NCBI RefSeq assembly: GCF_023159225.1
Contig: NC_063168.1
Coordinates: forward strand, 56,461,398-56,525,397
Origin: Perognathus longimembris pacificus
Lineage: Eukaryota > Chordata > Mammalia > Rodentia > Heteromyidae
Reading direction: 5' to 3'
DNA: 64,000 nucleotides
Shown: one piece after another, positions 54,262 through 64,000 of the stretch
How the letters are laid out: each line of letters starts with the position of its first letter
Position numbering within the stretch: position 1 is the stretch's first letter
Made by a program: the position numbers and the translations under genes
The notes under the pieces: generated by a model
The model's input: the letters and a program-made list of their open reading frames with translations, nothing else
What the model was told of the DNA's origin: nothing
Databases searched by the model: none

Positions 54262-55274
54262 CAACTTCCACCTCTCAAATATTATGTCATTTTCTAACTC
54301 TGTAGATTTGTGCATCTCTGCTGCCAGCCCCTCAAAAACAATTCAGAGCATTGTTAAAGGAGAAAGTAAAATACTGAAATAAGGAAGAAAATGCCACCTG
54401 AGAAAGGTGTGCCCTGAGAGGTGACCCCGAGCCTGAGGACAGAAGATGATCTGCTCCACAAGCTCTCCAGTTCCTGGGAGACCTCGGGAGGAGGCAGAGC
54501 AGCAACTCCACAGGAGAGATTTATAGAAAGCAGTCTCCTCACGTCCCGGCAGACAGCTCCTGAGGCCCTTTGAAATACAACTTTAAAGGCTTTCTCCTGC
54601 TCAACTTGTCCATATGCAAAATAGCACCATAGCTAGTTGAAATATTTTAGTTGTCTGGGAACTTCTATAAAGCAGACAATAAAAAAAAATCATTTTTCAG
54701 ACAGATGGCACCATAATGTTGCCCTGTTTTCCAGTGTGCATTTGTTCCTAGACACTAGAGGCAGCGTCTTCATACAAAAGGAAGCCAGATCTCCCAGCTG
54801 TAGCCAGTTAGCTTGGAAAACTGCTGTTCCTGGAAAATACAGCACACACTTAAAAAAAAAAATTAAAACAAGTCCTTCCTTCTCCCCAGCTCAGGGGTTG
54901 TTAGTTTAAGGCTTTAAGTCTCTCTCCCAAAACTGCAAAAACTGTGCATTTGGGGACTACTGTTGGAGCAGTGCTTTGATCTCTTGCCTTCTCTCACCTG
55001 ATCGCCCATCCTAAGAATATCTAGAAGCAGTTGGAGTCTGTGAGGCTCCAGGCTTCCTTAGATCTCCTCCCATACTAGGCTTGCTGTTCAGAACAGTGCC
55101 AGACACGCACAGGTTATGGTACAGTGAGGGATTCCTTTCCATAATTCAGTCCAGGCCCATCAAAGCCAGAGTTGGACTTTGACCGAATAGGTCAAATAGA
55201 TGGCTTAATAATTATCAAAGGAACGAGAGTCACATATTTGTCCTTTAAAAATAGTGATATTACACATGCAGGCG
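54262..55274. other. unassigned DNA
   Basis: Slightly GC-richer at 54410-54590; nothing recognised. Confidence 0.4.
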
Positions 55275-55440
55275 TGGTATTCAGTGGGCACTATGTGGAA
55301 AATAAACTATGCAACTTATGGGCAGAGACGAGAGGGGGAAAGTGAAGGAAAAGGTGACATTGTCCAAAAAAGGAAATGTACTCATTTCCTGATTTATGAA
55401 AGGGTAACCCCTCTGTATAACACCTTAAAATAACAGTCTA
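55275..55440 (+). mobile_element. L1 3' end, variant
   Basis: TCAGTGGGCACTATGTGGAA, GGTGACATTGTCCAAAAAAG, then GGGTAACCCCTCTGTATAAC and CACCTTAAAATAAC. Same variant as 32795. Confidence 0.78.
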
Positions 55441-56115
55441 ATCGTATTTTCAAATAGAGTTATTTACCAAAAATAAGACTCACTTTAGAAATAATACAAA
55501 GGAAAAAAAGAAGGTAAAGGTATATTCAAGGTATGATTTATTCACTGAAACTAAAGAGTTCTTATATTAAATGCTAGCCTAGTACCCAGAAATAGTGAAT
55601 ATTCAACAACAGCAAAAATGTGAAGTTGAAGGTGTCAAATCATTTCTTGTCAAAGACTTCCCAAAGGAAGCCATTTGTAGGAATATCCTAAAAGTTTTTA
55701 TGAATATAAATGATATAACGTTATAAAAATATTTTATGGATATTTTAATGGACATCTTAAAATTAGTTTGTCCATAAAGATGATACATAATTCAACATTT
55801 CCTCACTAGGTTTTGGAAAATATTTCTGTTTCTGAGGCAATAGATAATATATTTTTATATTATATGTATATATATATCAACATATTTAATATATATCAGG
55901 TAGCATAATACTGGACTGAATTCTCCACAAAGCAAATCACACACACATCAAAAAAAAAAAATTTCCTAGAAACCTTAGCCCTTCCTTAATACCTATGTTA
56001 AACAAATTTGAAACAGAAATGGTTTTTCTATGAGAATATTTAATATCACACAGTAAATAATGTGATTTCTATTTCAGACTTTATTTTGATTTTATTTTAG
56101 GTAATAAGAACTAAT
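55441..56115. other. unassigned AT-rich DNA
   Basis: Nothing recognised; a TA-rich stretch near 55850-55900. Confidence 0.4.
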
Positions 56116-56128
56116 GAGAAAACAGTCC

Positions 56129-56228
56129 TGGAGCTGGGAATGTGGCTTAGTGGTAGAGTGCTTGCCTAGCATGCATGGAGTCCTGGGTTCAATTCCTCAG
56201 TTCCACAAAAACAGAAAGAAATAAAAGA
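56129..56228 (+). mobile_element. ID element with TSD
   Basis: GAGCTGGGAATGTGGCTTAG (A box), GGGTTCAATTCCTCAG (B box), A-rich tail, no Geo half. TSD GAGAAAACAGTCC at 56116-56128 and GAGAATACAGTCC at 56229-56241 (one mismatch). Confidence 0.9.
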
Positions 56229-56276
56229 GAGAATACAGTCCATCTAAAGACATTTAGAAAGTAAACAACAGGTAGT

Positions 56277-56323
56277 TTTGTGTGTGTGTGTGTGTGTGTA
56301 TGTGTGTGTATGTGTGTGTGTGT
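56277..56323. repeat. (TG)n microsatellite
   Basis: TG repeat with three TATG interruptions. Confidence 0.95.
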
Positions 56324-57736
56324 AATTATTGTTGGCTCACTGCTAGGTCACCAGAAGACATTATAAAAAATGGAGGTCTCTGTCTCCAAGAGGAGAGAGA
56401 ATATACCTGAGTAGAACATTTATGGCTTAGCATAAAACACAAGAGAGCATGCACAGAAATGTATGTCAGGAGCAGGGGCAAAAATAAAGTAGCTATGAAG
56501 CAGTTATGGTTAAAGCTATAAAGTCAGCAAAGATCTAAAAAATGTAGAAAAGCAATCTGATGAACTCACTGAGATAGGAGAGGAAAAGAAGACAGACAAT
56601 AAATTCCTGCCAAGTGTGTTTTGATCAACAAGAGAAGGAAAGAGAATCTGGTTTTGATTTGGGATTTTTTTTTTAATTTGAATCCAGGGATAGAAAAGAA
56701 CAAGAAAAATGAGGCATTCAAGAGAGCTCCCCACTTTACCATTCCATTTGACTTATCCTGAGAGGAGAGAGAGAGAGACACAGAGAGAGAGAAAGATGAA
56801 TGTCTAAAAGACTGCACATAACTCCTTAACCTGGTACCAAAGGAATTGTTTCCTTTGTTGGTAATATGAATCCTTTCTGTCCTAAAGGAAATTAGATTTC
56901 CTCTGCTGTCTAGAAGTTCCTGTAAGAGGCAGCTCCTTTAGAAATCCCATTCTCCAACCTGCCGGCCCGCCACCTGGGCCCTCCTTCCCACCCTGGCCCA
57001 GTGCCCTGCCCGACCTGGCTTCCCACAGGCCAGGTGGTCTCTTCCACAGTGGCTCCTGGCATTGTCATTCTGTTTCTCTCAGTCCATCCTCCCCTCAAAG
57101 TTTCCATCATCTGGACCTCCCCACCCAACCTCATTCCTTGCTCTTCCTCAGTTCCTCTTAAAGAGGTTGATCTTCCCGCCGACCTCCAGCAACAGGTCCA
57201 CCCTGCATATGCCGGTAATTCTTCCTTTACTCTGATCCTCCAGTCCCCAAACCAGACTTTCTAGTCATTGCTTTCCACTATAACTTATAGTTTATAGGTT
57301 TATACTTTATAAATCTATAATTTATAATTAATTAAGCAGTTAACTGTAACTCTCCTTTTGTCACAATTTTTTTTAGACTTGCTCCTGGGAGTGTCTACAA
57401 TAGTATCTGGCAGTTGACTGACATTGCTATTTCTGGATGGAATGAATGAATGAGTCCACTCTTGTCCACTGAAACTTCATGTTGTAGAGGCAAGGACTGA
57501 GCCCCAGTCTTCATCACAGTGATCCAGAGATGAGGCAAGAATTAGAAATGTACTGAGAACGTCCTAGGATTGGGAAGTTAAGGTGGTTCAGTCATGCACG
57601 AAGATTTAGATCTGCATGAATCAATCACTCTCTGAGAAGGCAAACGAAGTCTGAAATCAATGGCCCATTCAATGAGTGATAGATACTTATCATGCCTTCA
57701 TAGGCAGGTAGGGATTTTCAAAAGTACAATTTAAGT
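56324..57736. other. unassigned DNA with a GC-rich stretch
   Basis: 56950-57060 is GC-rich (GCCGGCCCGCCACC), with 57000-57250 pyrimidine-rich. A short L2-like tail lies at 57390-57455. No exon recognised. Confidence 0.4.
57390..57455 (+). mobile_element. possible L2/MIR 3' tail
   Basis: CAATAGTATCTGGCAG followed by GGAATGAATGAATGAG resembles the CTGGCACATAGTAGG...GAATGAATGAATG end of L2. Confidence 0.4.
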
Positions 57737-57950
57737 AAGGCACCAGTCTGCCACACCTATTGTCCTGGCTACTCAGGAGACTAAGATCCTAAAGATCAAA
57801 GTTCAAAACAGCTGATGCAGAAAAATCTTTGAGACTCCATGTTCCAAAATAACCAGCAAAAGGCAGAGCTTGTCATGTAACCCAGCAAGCAAGTTGGGCA
57901 AGCATCAGGCCCTGAGTTCAAATCTGGTACTATAAATAATAATAATATAC
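57737..57950 (+). mobile_element. 7SL-like + Geo SINE, old
   Basis: GCACCAGTCTGCCACACC and TGGCTACTCAGGAGACTAAG in the left half; GGCCCTGAGTTCAAATCTGG at the Geo end; an (ATA)n tail. Confidence 0.75.
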
Positions 57951-57970
57951 GATTTAAGAAGTTTCTTCCC

Positions 57971-58176
57971 GGGCTGGGGATATAGCCTAGTGGCAAGAGT
58001 GCCTGCCTCGTATACACGAGGCCCTAGGTTCGATTCCCCAGCACCACATATACAGAAAACGGCCAGAAGTGGCGCTGTGGCTCAAGTGACAGAGTGCTAG
58101 CCTTGAGCGGGAAGAAGCCAGGGACAGTGCTCAGGCCCTGAGTCCAAGGCCCAGGACTGGCCAAAAAAAAAAAAAA
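57971..58176 (+). mobile_element. IDL-Geo SINE, near-intact, perfect 15-bp TSD
   Basis: The cleanest SINE in the window: GGGCTGGGGATATAGCCTAG, B box GGTTCGATTCC, junction CAGAAAACGGCCAGAAGTGG, Geo end CCAGGACTGGCC and a 16-A tail. TSD AAGAAGTTTCTTCCC is identical at 57956-57970 and 58177-58191. Consistent with recent insertion from an active source. Confidence 0.96.
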
Positions 58177-58382
58177 AAGAAGTTTCTTCCCATATTTGGG
58201 TACTAAAGTTCAATAAGAACTAATAATGCTCTATCTACATATAAGTCCCTTCCTTGAAAAATACTTTTAAATGTTTGATAAGAAGGATCTTCAGTATGAA
58301 AAGAGCTCTTTTTTTAAGAAGAGCTCTTACAAATAAAAACAATTGTAAGAATGTGTAATAAAAGAAAAAAAATAGAATGAAG

Positions 58383-58632
58383 CCAGGCACCAGTGCTCAC
58401 ACCTGTAATCCTAGCTACTCAAGAGTCTGAGATCTGAGGATCACGAGTCAAAGTCAGCTTAGGCACGAAAGTCCATGAGATTCTTATCTCCAATTAACCA
58501 CCAGAAAACTGAAAGTGATGCTGTGGCAAAAAGTGGTAGAGCACTAACCTTGAATGTAAAAGTTGAGGGACAGCACCCAGGCCCTAAGTTCAAGCCCCAT
58601 GACCAACCAAAAAAATAAATAAATAAAAATAA
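58383..58632 (+). mobile_element. 7SL-like + Geo SINE with TSD
   Basis: Full-length dimer ending in an (AAATA)n tail. TSD AAATAGAATGAAG at 58370-58382 and AAATAAAATGAAG at 58633-58645 (one mismatch). Confidence 0.9.
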
Positions 58633-58645
58633 AAATAAAATGAAG

Positions 58646-58955
58646 ATTTATAAAAGGAGAAAGCAATCATTCTTATTTAAACATTAAAAACCACAAATAA
58701 TAAAAAATGAATAAAACTACATTCACATAAAAAGCAGTGTTTTCTTACTGATTAAAACTGACATAAAGAAGCATACTGATAAGGAAATTAATCAGGGAGA
58801 CTAACATATTTCAGCCTCACAGAAGATATTCCTAATATGCACACTGAATCTCCCAAATATTTACATTCACAGGTCATGTTTCAAACAGCAAGGCAATTGA
58901 GTTGTGAAATGTCTGCCTTGTTACAAGGAAATGAGTTTTTTAGGGTGCGCGTGCA

Positions 58956-58994
<39 letters not shown>

Positions 58995-59625
58995 TCTCCT
59001 TCAAAATAGCTTAGTTAATCCAGGAGATAAATAGGGGCCGTTGGAATGAAAGAGAAAAAGAGAAAAAAGAGGTTCAAAAAGTGGAGGAGGGGAAGAAGCT
59101 ATTGTGCCCAAGGAATGAGAAATAGAAATAGAAGAGCACTTCCTTTAGAATTTCTTTTCTTAAAGTGTATCCTAATCTTCTCAAAATGTCTACACTATCT
59201 TCCTGTTTCAGTTAAGAACATTCTTCCTAGAAATGTAATTAGGAAGGATTAGCTGCTGCATAAAGAGGCTTTGAAGAAATTAAGAAAGAATGATGTCTCA
59301 CTTTAGACTCTGTCCATCAAGTCTCCAAAACCAGCTCTTGGCAAGACACCAACATCAGGCAAAGAAAGAAAAGGCAGCTCTGGGAAAGCAGTAGAACGGA
59401 TGCCTTGTCAAGGAAAACCCTGAAATAAGACGTCTTCCTCTCAAAACTAAGACCTGTATTTGTAGCAGAAAGATGTGGGGGTGGCTTTCGACACTAGAAA
59501 CTTATTCATTGAAGAGATTGCCTGTTCCTGGATGAAATGAAAGATGTTTCAAGGGAATCTCGAAGCAACTACATTTTTCTTTAGCTCCATTCCACTTTTT
59601 ATTTGTATTTGGGGCTCCAAAAAAT
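58646..59625. other. unassigned DNA
   Basis: Apart from the GT/GC tract at 58945-58993, nothing recognised. Confidence 0.4.
58945..58993. repeat. (GTGCGC)/(GT)n Z-DNA-prone tract
   Basis: GTGCGCGTGCACGTGCGTGT followed by about 14 GT units; strictly alternating purine-pyrimidine. Confidence 0.9.
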
Positions 59626-59635
59626 ACTCTTCAAG

Positions 59636-59895
59636 CCAGGCACTGGTGGCTCACACCTGTAATCTTCAGTCCAGGAGACTGAGATCTGAGGATTGTAGTT
59701 TGAAGCCAACCGGGGGCAGCAAAGTCCGTGAGACTCTTATTTCCAATTAAATATTCTGGGGGGGGGGGGGAGAAACAGAAGTAGCTCTTGAGCTAAGGCT
59801 CAAGTGGTAGAGCACTAGCCTTGAGCACAAAGAGGCTCAAGGACAGTGCCCAGGCCCTGAGTTCAAGCCCCAGGACTCCAGATTTTTTTTTTTAA
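59636..59895 (+). mobile_element. 7SL-like + Geo SINE (first of two at one site)
   Basis: Full dimer with a G run at about 59758-59770 at the linker and a small duplication in the Geo half. ACTCTTCAAG at 59626-59635 and 59896-59905 is its TSD. Confidence 0.88.
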
Positions 59896-59905
59896 ACTCT
59901 TCAAG

Positions 59906-60174
59906 CTGGGTACTGCCGATGCTTGGCTTGTAATCCTAGCTACTTAGGAGGCTGACATCTAAGAATGGAGTCTGGGAGGCAGCCCAGGCAGATCAGTCCA
60001 GAGAACACTTATCTCCAACTAACCAGCAAAAAGTTGAGACGTGGAGCTGTGGTTCAAGTGGTAGGACACCAGCCATGAACAAAAAAGCTAAAGGACAGAA
60101 CCCAGGCCCTGAGTTCAAACCCCAGTACTTGCACACACACAGACACACACACACACACATCAAAAATAATAAAT
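59906..60174 (+). mobile_element. 7SL-like + Geo SINE (second of two at one site)
   Basis: Full dimer (GTAATCCTAGCTACTTAGGA; GTTCAAGTGGTAGGACACC) ending in (CA)n at 60129-60160 and AAAATAATAAAT. The right flank AAATACTCTCCAAAG (60175-60189) is a third, slightly diverged copy of the target sequence that flanks the preceding SINE. Confidence 0.87.
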
Positions 60175-60189
60175 AAATACTCTCCAAAG

Positions 60190-61261
60190 GTGTTTGGGTT
60201 ATTTTTGGTGTGTGCATAAGTGTGTGTGTATGTGTGTATGCTTATCATTATATACTGGTAATAAAGGAGAAGATGTCAAGAGAGCATGGAGTAGGAAGCC
60301 TGGTTCAAGATAGAGCTGTTACTAATCTTGTGGGTCACTTGGACAAAGTAGTGAGCTTTTGCAGATATAAAACTTTATGATGTACATCAGGAGAAAATTC
60401 TAGAAAAGTGAAAAAAAAAGCTGGACCTAATTTTTGTTCTATTTTCTACTATGCTCCAATAATAACTTTCAAAGGAATAAGTACCCAGGATTAATTCTCT
60501 TCAGAGGTGCTAACAGAAATAAAACCTTTCTTCCGTATTTTAGGAAGTGTTAACTCCATTAAGTCACATGACTCTAGAATAATATGAACCCTAAGTTTAA
60601 AAAAAAAAAAAACACATCCAAGTTTGCTTGATTATCCCTGTTTGCTTTCCATGAACCCTTAAGCCAAATGTGTCAAGGTTCAAATCAATACTGAATTTAA
60701 TACTTATGAGAACTAGGAAGTTTCAAGCTCATAAACTGGATTTATAGTGTCAAGTGTCAACAGTTTTCCCAAGAGACCAGCTGACTGGGCTCTGCTGTCA
60801 TCCTGTGCTTGTAAATCTACCTCATGTCTTCAGAGGCATCTTAGGAGGTACAAGGAGCAAGATGACTCAGCACAGAGGTTAAGAATGGAGGAGCCAGAAA
60901 AACTATGGTCTGATCCATCAAAAATCCACAAGTATCCAAGAACTGAGTCCTTCCATCCCCTAGAAATCCCACAGAATGGGAAAAGGTGCCTGAACTACCC
61001 ACTCTCCCTGAGATGACTCAGTCCCTTCTGCCTCCTCCCCTCAGTGACTCTGTGGACTGGATTCCTCTCAACACTTTGGGGACACTGAGGCAGCCCAGAA
61101 GATGGACTAGTACCTGCCTTCTCATTTGGTCTCCCTTTTGAATTCAGCTTTCAGGTAATTGCAACATTTTTCATCCATTCACCAAGCATTGTGTGAGCAG
61201 AGGAAATCACAGACCCTCGCAAATGGAAATAAATGCCACAATGGAGTGAAAAGCACAGGGC
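60190..61261. other. unassigned DNA
   Basis: A short TG-rich tract at 60209-60241; otherwise nothing recognised. Confidence 0.4.
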
Positions 61262-61315
61262 GCCCTGAGTTCAAGCCCCAGGACTGGCAAAAAGAAAAAA
61301 GCAAAAGAAAAACAA
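61262..61315 (+). mobile_element. Geo 3' tip, strongly 5'-truncated
   Basis: GCCCTGAGTTCAAGCCCCAG followed by GACTGGC and an A-rich tail: only the last ~30 bases of a Geo-bearing SINE. Confidence 0.75.
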
Positions 61316-61334
61316 AAGCTTAAAACATCTGTAT

Positions 61335-61550
61335 AGGGCTGGGAATATGGCCTAGTAGTAGAGTGCTTGCCTCTCATAGGTGAAGCCCTGCGTTCGATTC
61401 CTCAATATCACATATACAGAAAAAGCCAGAAGTGGCGCTGTGGCTCAAGTGGTAGAGTGCTACCCTTGATCAAAAAGAAGAAGCCAGGGACAGTGCTCAG
61501 GCCCTGAGTTCAAACCCCAAGACTGGCAAAATAAATAAATATATATATAT
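61335..61550 (+). mobile_element. IDL-Geo SINE
   Basis: GGGCTGGGAATATGGCCTAG, GCGTTCGATTCCTCAATATC, GCCAGAAGTGGCGCTGTGGC, end AAACCCCAAGACTGGC with an (AAAT)n-(AT)n tail. Less intact than the 57.97-kb copy. Confidence 0.92.
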
Positions 61551-61749
61551 ATGAATATATAGCAACTATGTGAAGTGATAGATATTTTAATTCATTTGTG
61601 GTAAGAACTTTATAATTTATATGTGAATCAAGACATCATTCTGTACATATGTTTACAGTGTGTAAAGTGCAAGTTGTGAGAAATATTTTTTACAATTACA
61701 GATTCTTTACAGTTATTCCTCAATAAAAATCTAGAGATTTTTTTTTTAA

Positions 61750-62130
61750 AGAGCCAAAAGTTGGAACAAATCCAAACATCCATCAGGAGCGGAATGAATG
61801 AAGAACTGCATTACAATCACATGATCATTGGCAATGTCAATGAAGAAACCACAGCCACACAAGGACCCAGATGAGTCCCCGACATAAGTTCCCCCCGACA
61901 TGAGTTCCCCGAGTGGAAAACACGGCCTCACTTCCATGAAGTTCAAAGACAGGCAGAGCTCATCTGTGGTGTAAGAAGTCCACAGAGCGGCTCCCTCCTG
62001 GGAGGAGGAAGAGCTGGATGGGGGAGGGGGCAGGGGTGAAGCACTTTTGCTGGAAATGTTCTGTTCTCAAACCTGGGTGGCACTTGCTGGAGTATGCTCT
62101 CACTTTGGAATGATCCTTAGGCTATGTCCA
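61750..62130 (+). mobile_element. ancient L1M ORF2 end and 3' UTR
   Basis: GGAACAAATCCAAACATCCATC, TTCCATGAAGTTCAAAGACAG, CTCATCTGTGGTGTAAGAAG and GCTGGAAATGTTCTGTTCTC appear in the order of old mammalian L1M 3' ends. A small duplication of GTTCCCCCGACAT-like sequence sits near 61875-61910. Confidence 0.75.
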
Positions 62131-62847
62131 CTTCTGGTTTTTTTGTGGTTTCCTTTTTCTAATTTCCACCCTTCTTTCTGAGATTTAAGTGTTCACAAAC
62201 AGTCTGCAGCCAGGGCTTCAGCTCCAATTGCTACCTTTTTTTTTCCTTTCAGGCAAAATTCAAAAAATAAAGATGCTAAGCAAGTATTAGAGAAGAAACC
62301 CAAGTGTGGGGAGGCTTGCAGGCTGAGGTACGGGGTCCGTGTTGGGCAAGAATCCCTCTTACAGTCTGAGAGATCATTCAGGGAAATTATCAGTTCAAAG
62401 ATTCTTGGCTGCTTTAGCATGTCACTCAAGGTCCAATATCACTTGTTCACAATGATTTAAAAAAAAAAAAACTCAGGAAATTTATCCCTAAAGTCTCAAC
62501 TGTTGGTGTACCTTTATCGTGAGCTTCCTATTTTTTTTTGGGGGGGGGGGGGGAACATGCTTCTGTTTTGTAGTTATTATTCATCAGGAAGGCCCAACAT
62601 ACAAGGGAACATTCCAGGTCTTCCATCCTTCTAGGCAGCACAGCATACAGTCTTTTTCTGGAAGATTCACAGCTTTGTCAACAGGAACAGAAGAACTGGG
62701 CATGGTCCAGTACTGTGGCCATGACCTCCTCCTTCATGGTATGAACATCACTAAATGCTCTTCCTATCAAGGGACCCATAATAAATGCCAAGCATTCATT
62801 TCTCAAGAACTTTCAAAGTAGAACCCATCGTCTTTATGTGGGATTTG
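62131..62847. other. unassigned DNA
   Basis: A G run at 62540-62553; otherwise nothing recognised. Confidence 0.4.
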
Positions 62848-62862
62848 TAAAGGGCCTTCTTT

Positions 62863-63101
62863 TTTTTTATTCAAATTTTTATTATCAAACTGATGTACAG
62901 AGAGGTTACAGTTTCATACGTTAGGCATTGGATACATTTCTTGTACTGTTTGTTACCTTGTCCCTCATACCCCCCTCCCTCCCCCACTTTCCCTTCCCCT
63001 GCCCCAGGTGCTCAGTTCACTTACACCAAACAGTTTTGCAAGTATTGCTTTTGTAGTTGTTTCTCTTTTTTTACCCTGTGTCTCTCAAATTTGGTATTCC
63101 A
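62863..63101 (-). mobile_element. antisense L1 3' end with perfect 15-bp TSD
   Basis: GATGTACAGAGAGGTTACAG (terminus), CATTTCTTGTACTGTTTG, a C-rich tract, TTACACCAAACAGTTTTGCA and TCTCAAATTTGGTATTCC closely match the reference L1 3' UTR. TAAAGGGCCTTCTTT is identical at 62848-62862 and 63102-63116. A recent, 5'-truncated insertion. Confidence 0.95.
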
Positions 63102-63116
63102 TAAAGGGCCTTCTTT

Positions 63117-63240
63117 ATATTTAGAAAATATCTGGCACACTACAAACTCACTTGATAAATATAGAACTCATGGGAGTTATTCTTGTTTCTGAAAAAAAAT
63201 TCTCATCTGCTTCTTTTACCTTTACTATATCCTTGGGAAG

Positions 63241-63241
<1 letters not shown>
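63117..63241. other. unassigned DNA
   Basis: Nothing recognised. Confidence 0.4.
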
Positions 63242-63299
<58 letters not shown>

Positions 63300-63412
63300 G
63301 ATAGATAGAGAGGGAGGCAGGGAGGGAGGGAGGGACAGTAGATGATAGAAAGAGAAAGAGAGAGAGAGAAAAAAAGAGGGAGAAAAAGAGAGAGAGAAGA
63401 GAAGAAGGAAGA
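63242..63412. repeat. (GATA)n followed by purine tract
   Basis: About 14 GATA units (63242-63298), then GATAGA and imperfect GGGAGGGA/GAGAGA sequence to about 63412. Confidence 0.95.
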
Positions 63413-64000
63413 ATTAATGCCAGTAAGTAAATTGTTTACTCCAGTGATTCAAAAAAGAAAAGGATGTTTTTCCAGAAACACTAAGCAGTCCCCTTTTCAC
63501 ATCACGACACCAGAGGACGATGAAAATGGACATCACCAGGAAAGCAAGGAAGACTGGATCCATGTGAACTCTCCAGATATAGCTGACATCCGTATCCTGA
63601 GTAAAACCAGACTTCCTGCTGAAGCGCGATGTGAGCAGACTGGGCACGCTGTCTCCTCCACAAGTGCTTCCTCCTTACACTGCACAGATAACAGCTCCGC
63701 ACTTGGCAAAGCAGCGGTCACTGTACCTACATTCCCAAACAACCAACGACATTAGCACCTAAAGAATGCCCTTATGGCTTCCCCCTTGCAATTCCAGTCA
63801 ATGGAATCCACCATAATTAGCAAGAATACACCAAGGCATTTTACATGAGTCTACAAAGCTTCTCTTAGAGCTACTGAGAACTGAAAACAACTTTTTATGA
63901 AGGACTTCGATAAGCATGTGAATAATGAAAAAGACAGAAGGTAAAGGCTCTAGGAAGAAGAATCGATTTGAATTTCCCTGGCCATAAGGCAGAAACAATT
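63413..64000. other. unassigned DNA
   Basis: A 137-codon frame (63342-63755) draws its first ~23 codons from the purine repeat. The remainder has no recognisable domain, and antisense frames are similarly open, so I do not call a gene. Confidence 0.4.

Noticed and set aside
57971..58045. tRNA-like A and B boxes
   Set aside because: They belong to the ID-like left half of an IDL-Geo SINE, not to a tRNA gene. The same applies to the other ID and IDL copies.
63242..63298. Regular short repeats that could suggest an array
   Set aside because: Tetranucleotide (GATA)n microsatellite. There are no CRISPR-like spacers anywhere in the window.
63342..63755. 137-codon open frame near the right edge
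   Set aside because: The first ~23 codons are purine repeat, there is no recognisable domain, and antisense frames are equally open.

Overview
The window is typical rodent nuclear DNA: AT-rich, dense in interspersed repeats and microsatellites, with no convincing functional protein-coding exon. The best clue to the organism is its SINE content. Six copies of a dimeric SINE have a tRNA-Ala/ID-like left half joined to a non-tRNA right half. This matches the IDL-Geo family, which I recall as described only from Geomyoidea (kangaroo rats, pocket mice, pocket gophers). About two dozen further SINEs carry the same right half ('Geo') behind a 7SL/B1-like left half. I therefore infer a heteromyid or geomyid rodent; the species is not resolved.

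Layout. 1-2.6 kb: SINEs, an old L1 piece, a possible LTR piece and a composite microsatellite. 2.8-3.95 kb: a processed pseudogene of the C-terminal half of DENND2D, with its 3' UTR, poly(A) signal and a poly(A) tail now expanded into (GAA)n. 4.87-6.84 kb: a 5'-truncated rodent L1 holding the last third of ORF2 and the complete 3' UTR, flanked by target-site duplications (TSDs). 7-31 kb: mostly single-copy-looking DNA with scattered SINEs, ID elements, MIR, L1 3' ends and MaLR-type LTR pieces. 31-38 kb: a SINE-rich stretch in which several SINE tails have grown into purine microsatellites. 39-46 kb: AT-rich and unassigned DNA with L1M, L2 and MIR relics. 46-51 kb: a dense LINE block with an ancient L1M body, an antisense rodent L1 carrying a nested 85-bp L1 insertion, an L1 reverse-transcriptase relic and an L1 with a 5' inversion. 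51-64 kb: a possible MER5-like relic, more SINEs including the freshest IDL-Geo copy, an L1M 3' end and a short antisense L1 with a perfect TSD.

No genes work together here. What ties the window together is L1 target-primed reverse transcription (TPRT), which explains the L1 copies, the SINEs and the DENND2D retrocopy. I found no undescribed gene system. The most unusual observations are structural by-products of TPRT: a twin-primed L1, a chimeric L1/ID insertion inside one TSD pair, an insertion that is little more than poly(A), successive SINE insertions at one target site, and SINE tails that seeded microsatellites. Family names come from pattern recognition by eye, with no database search.
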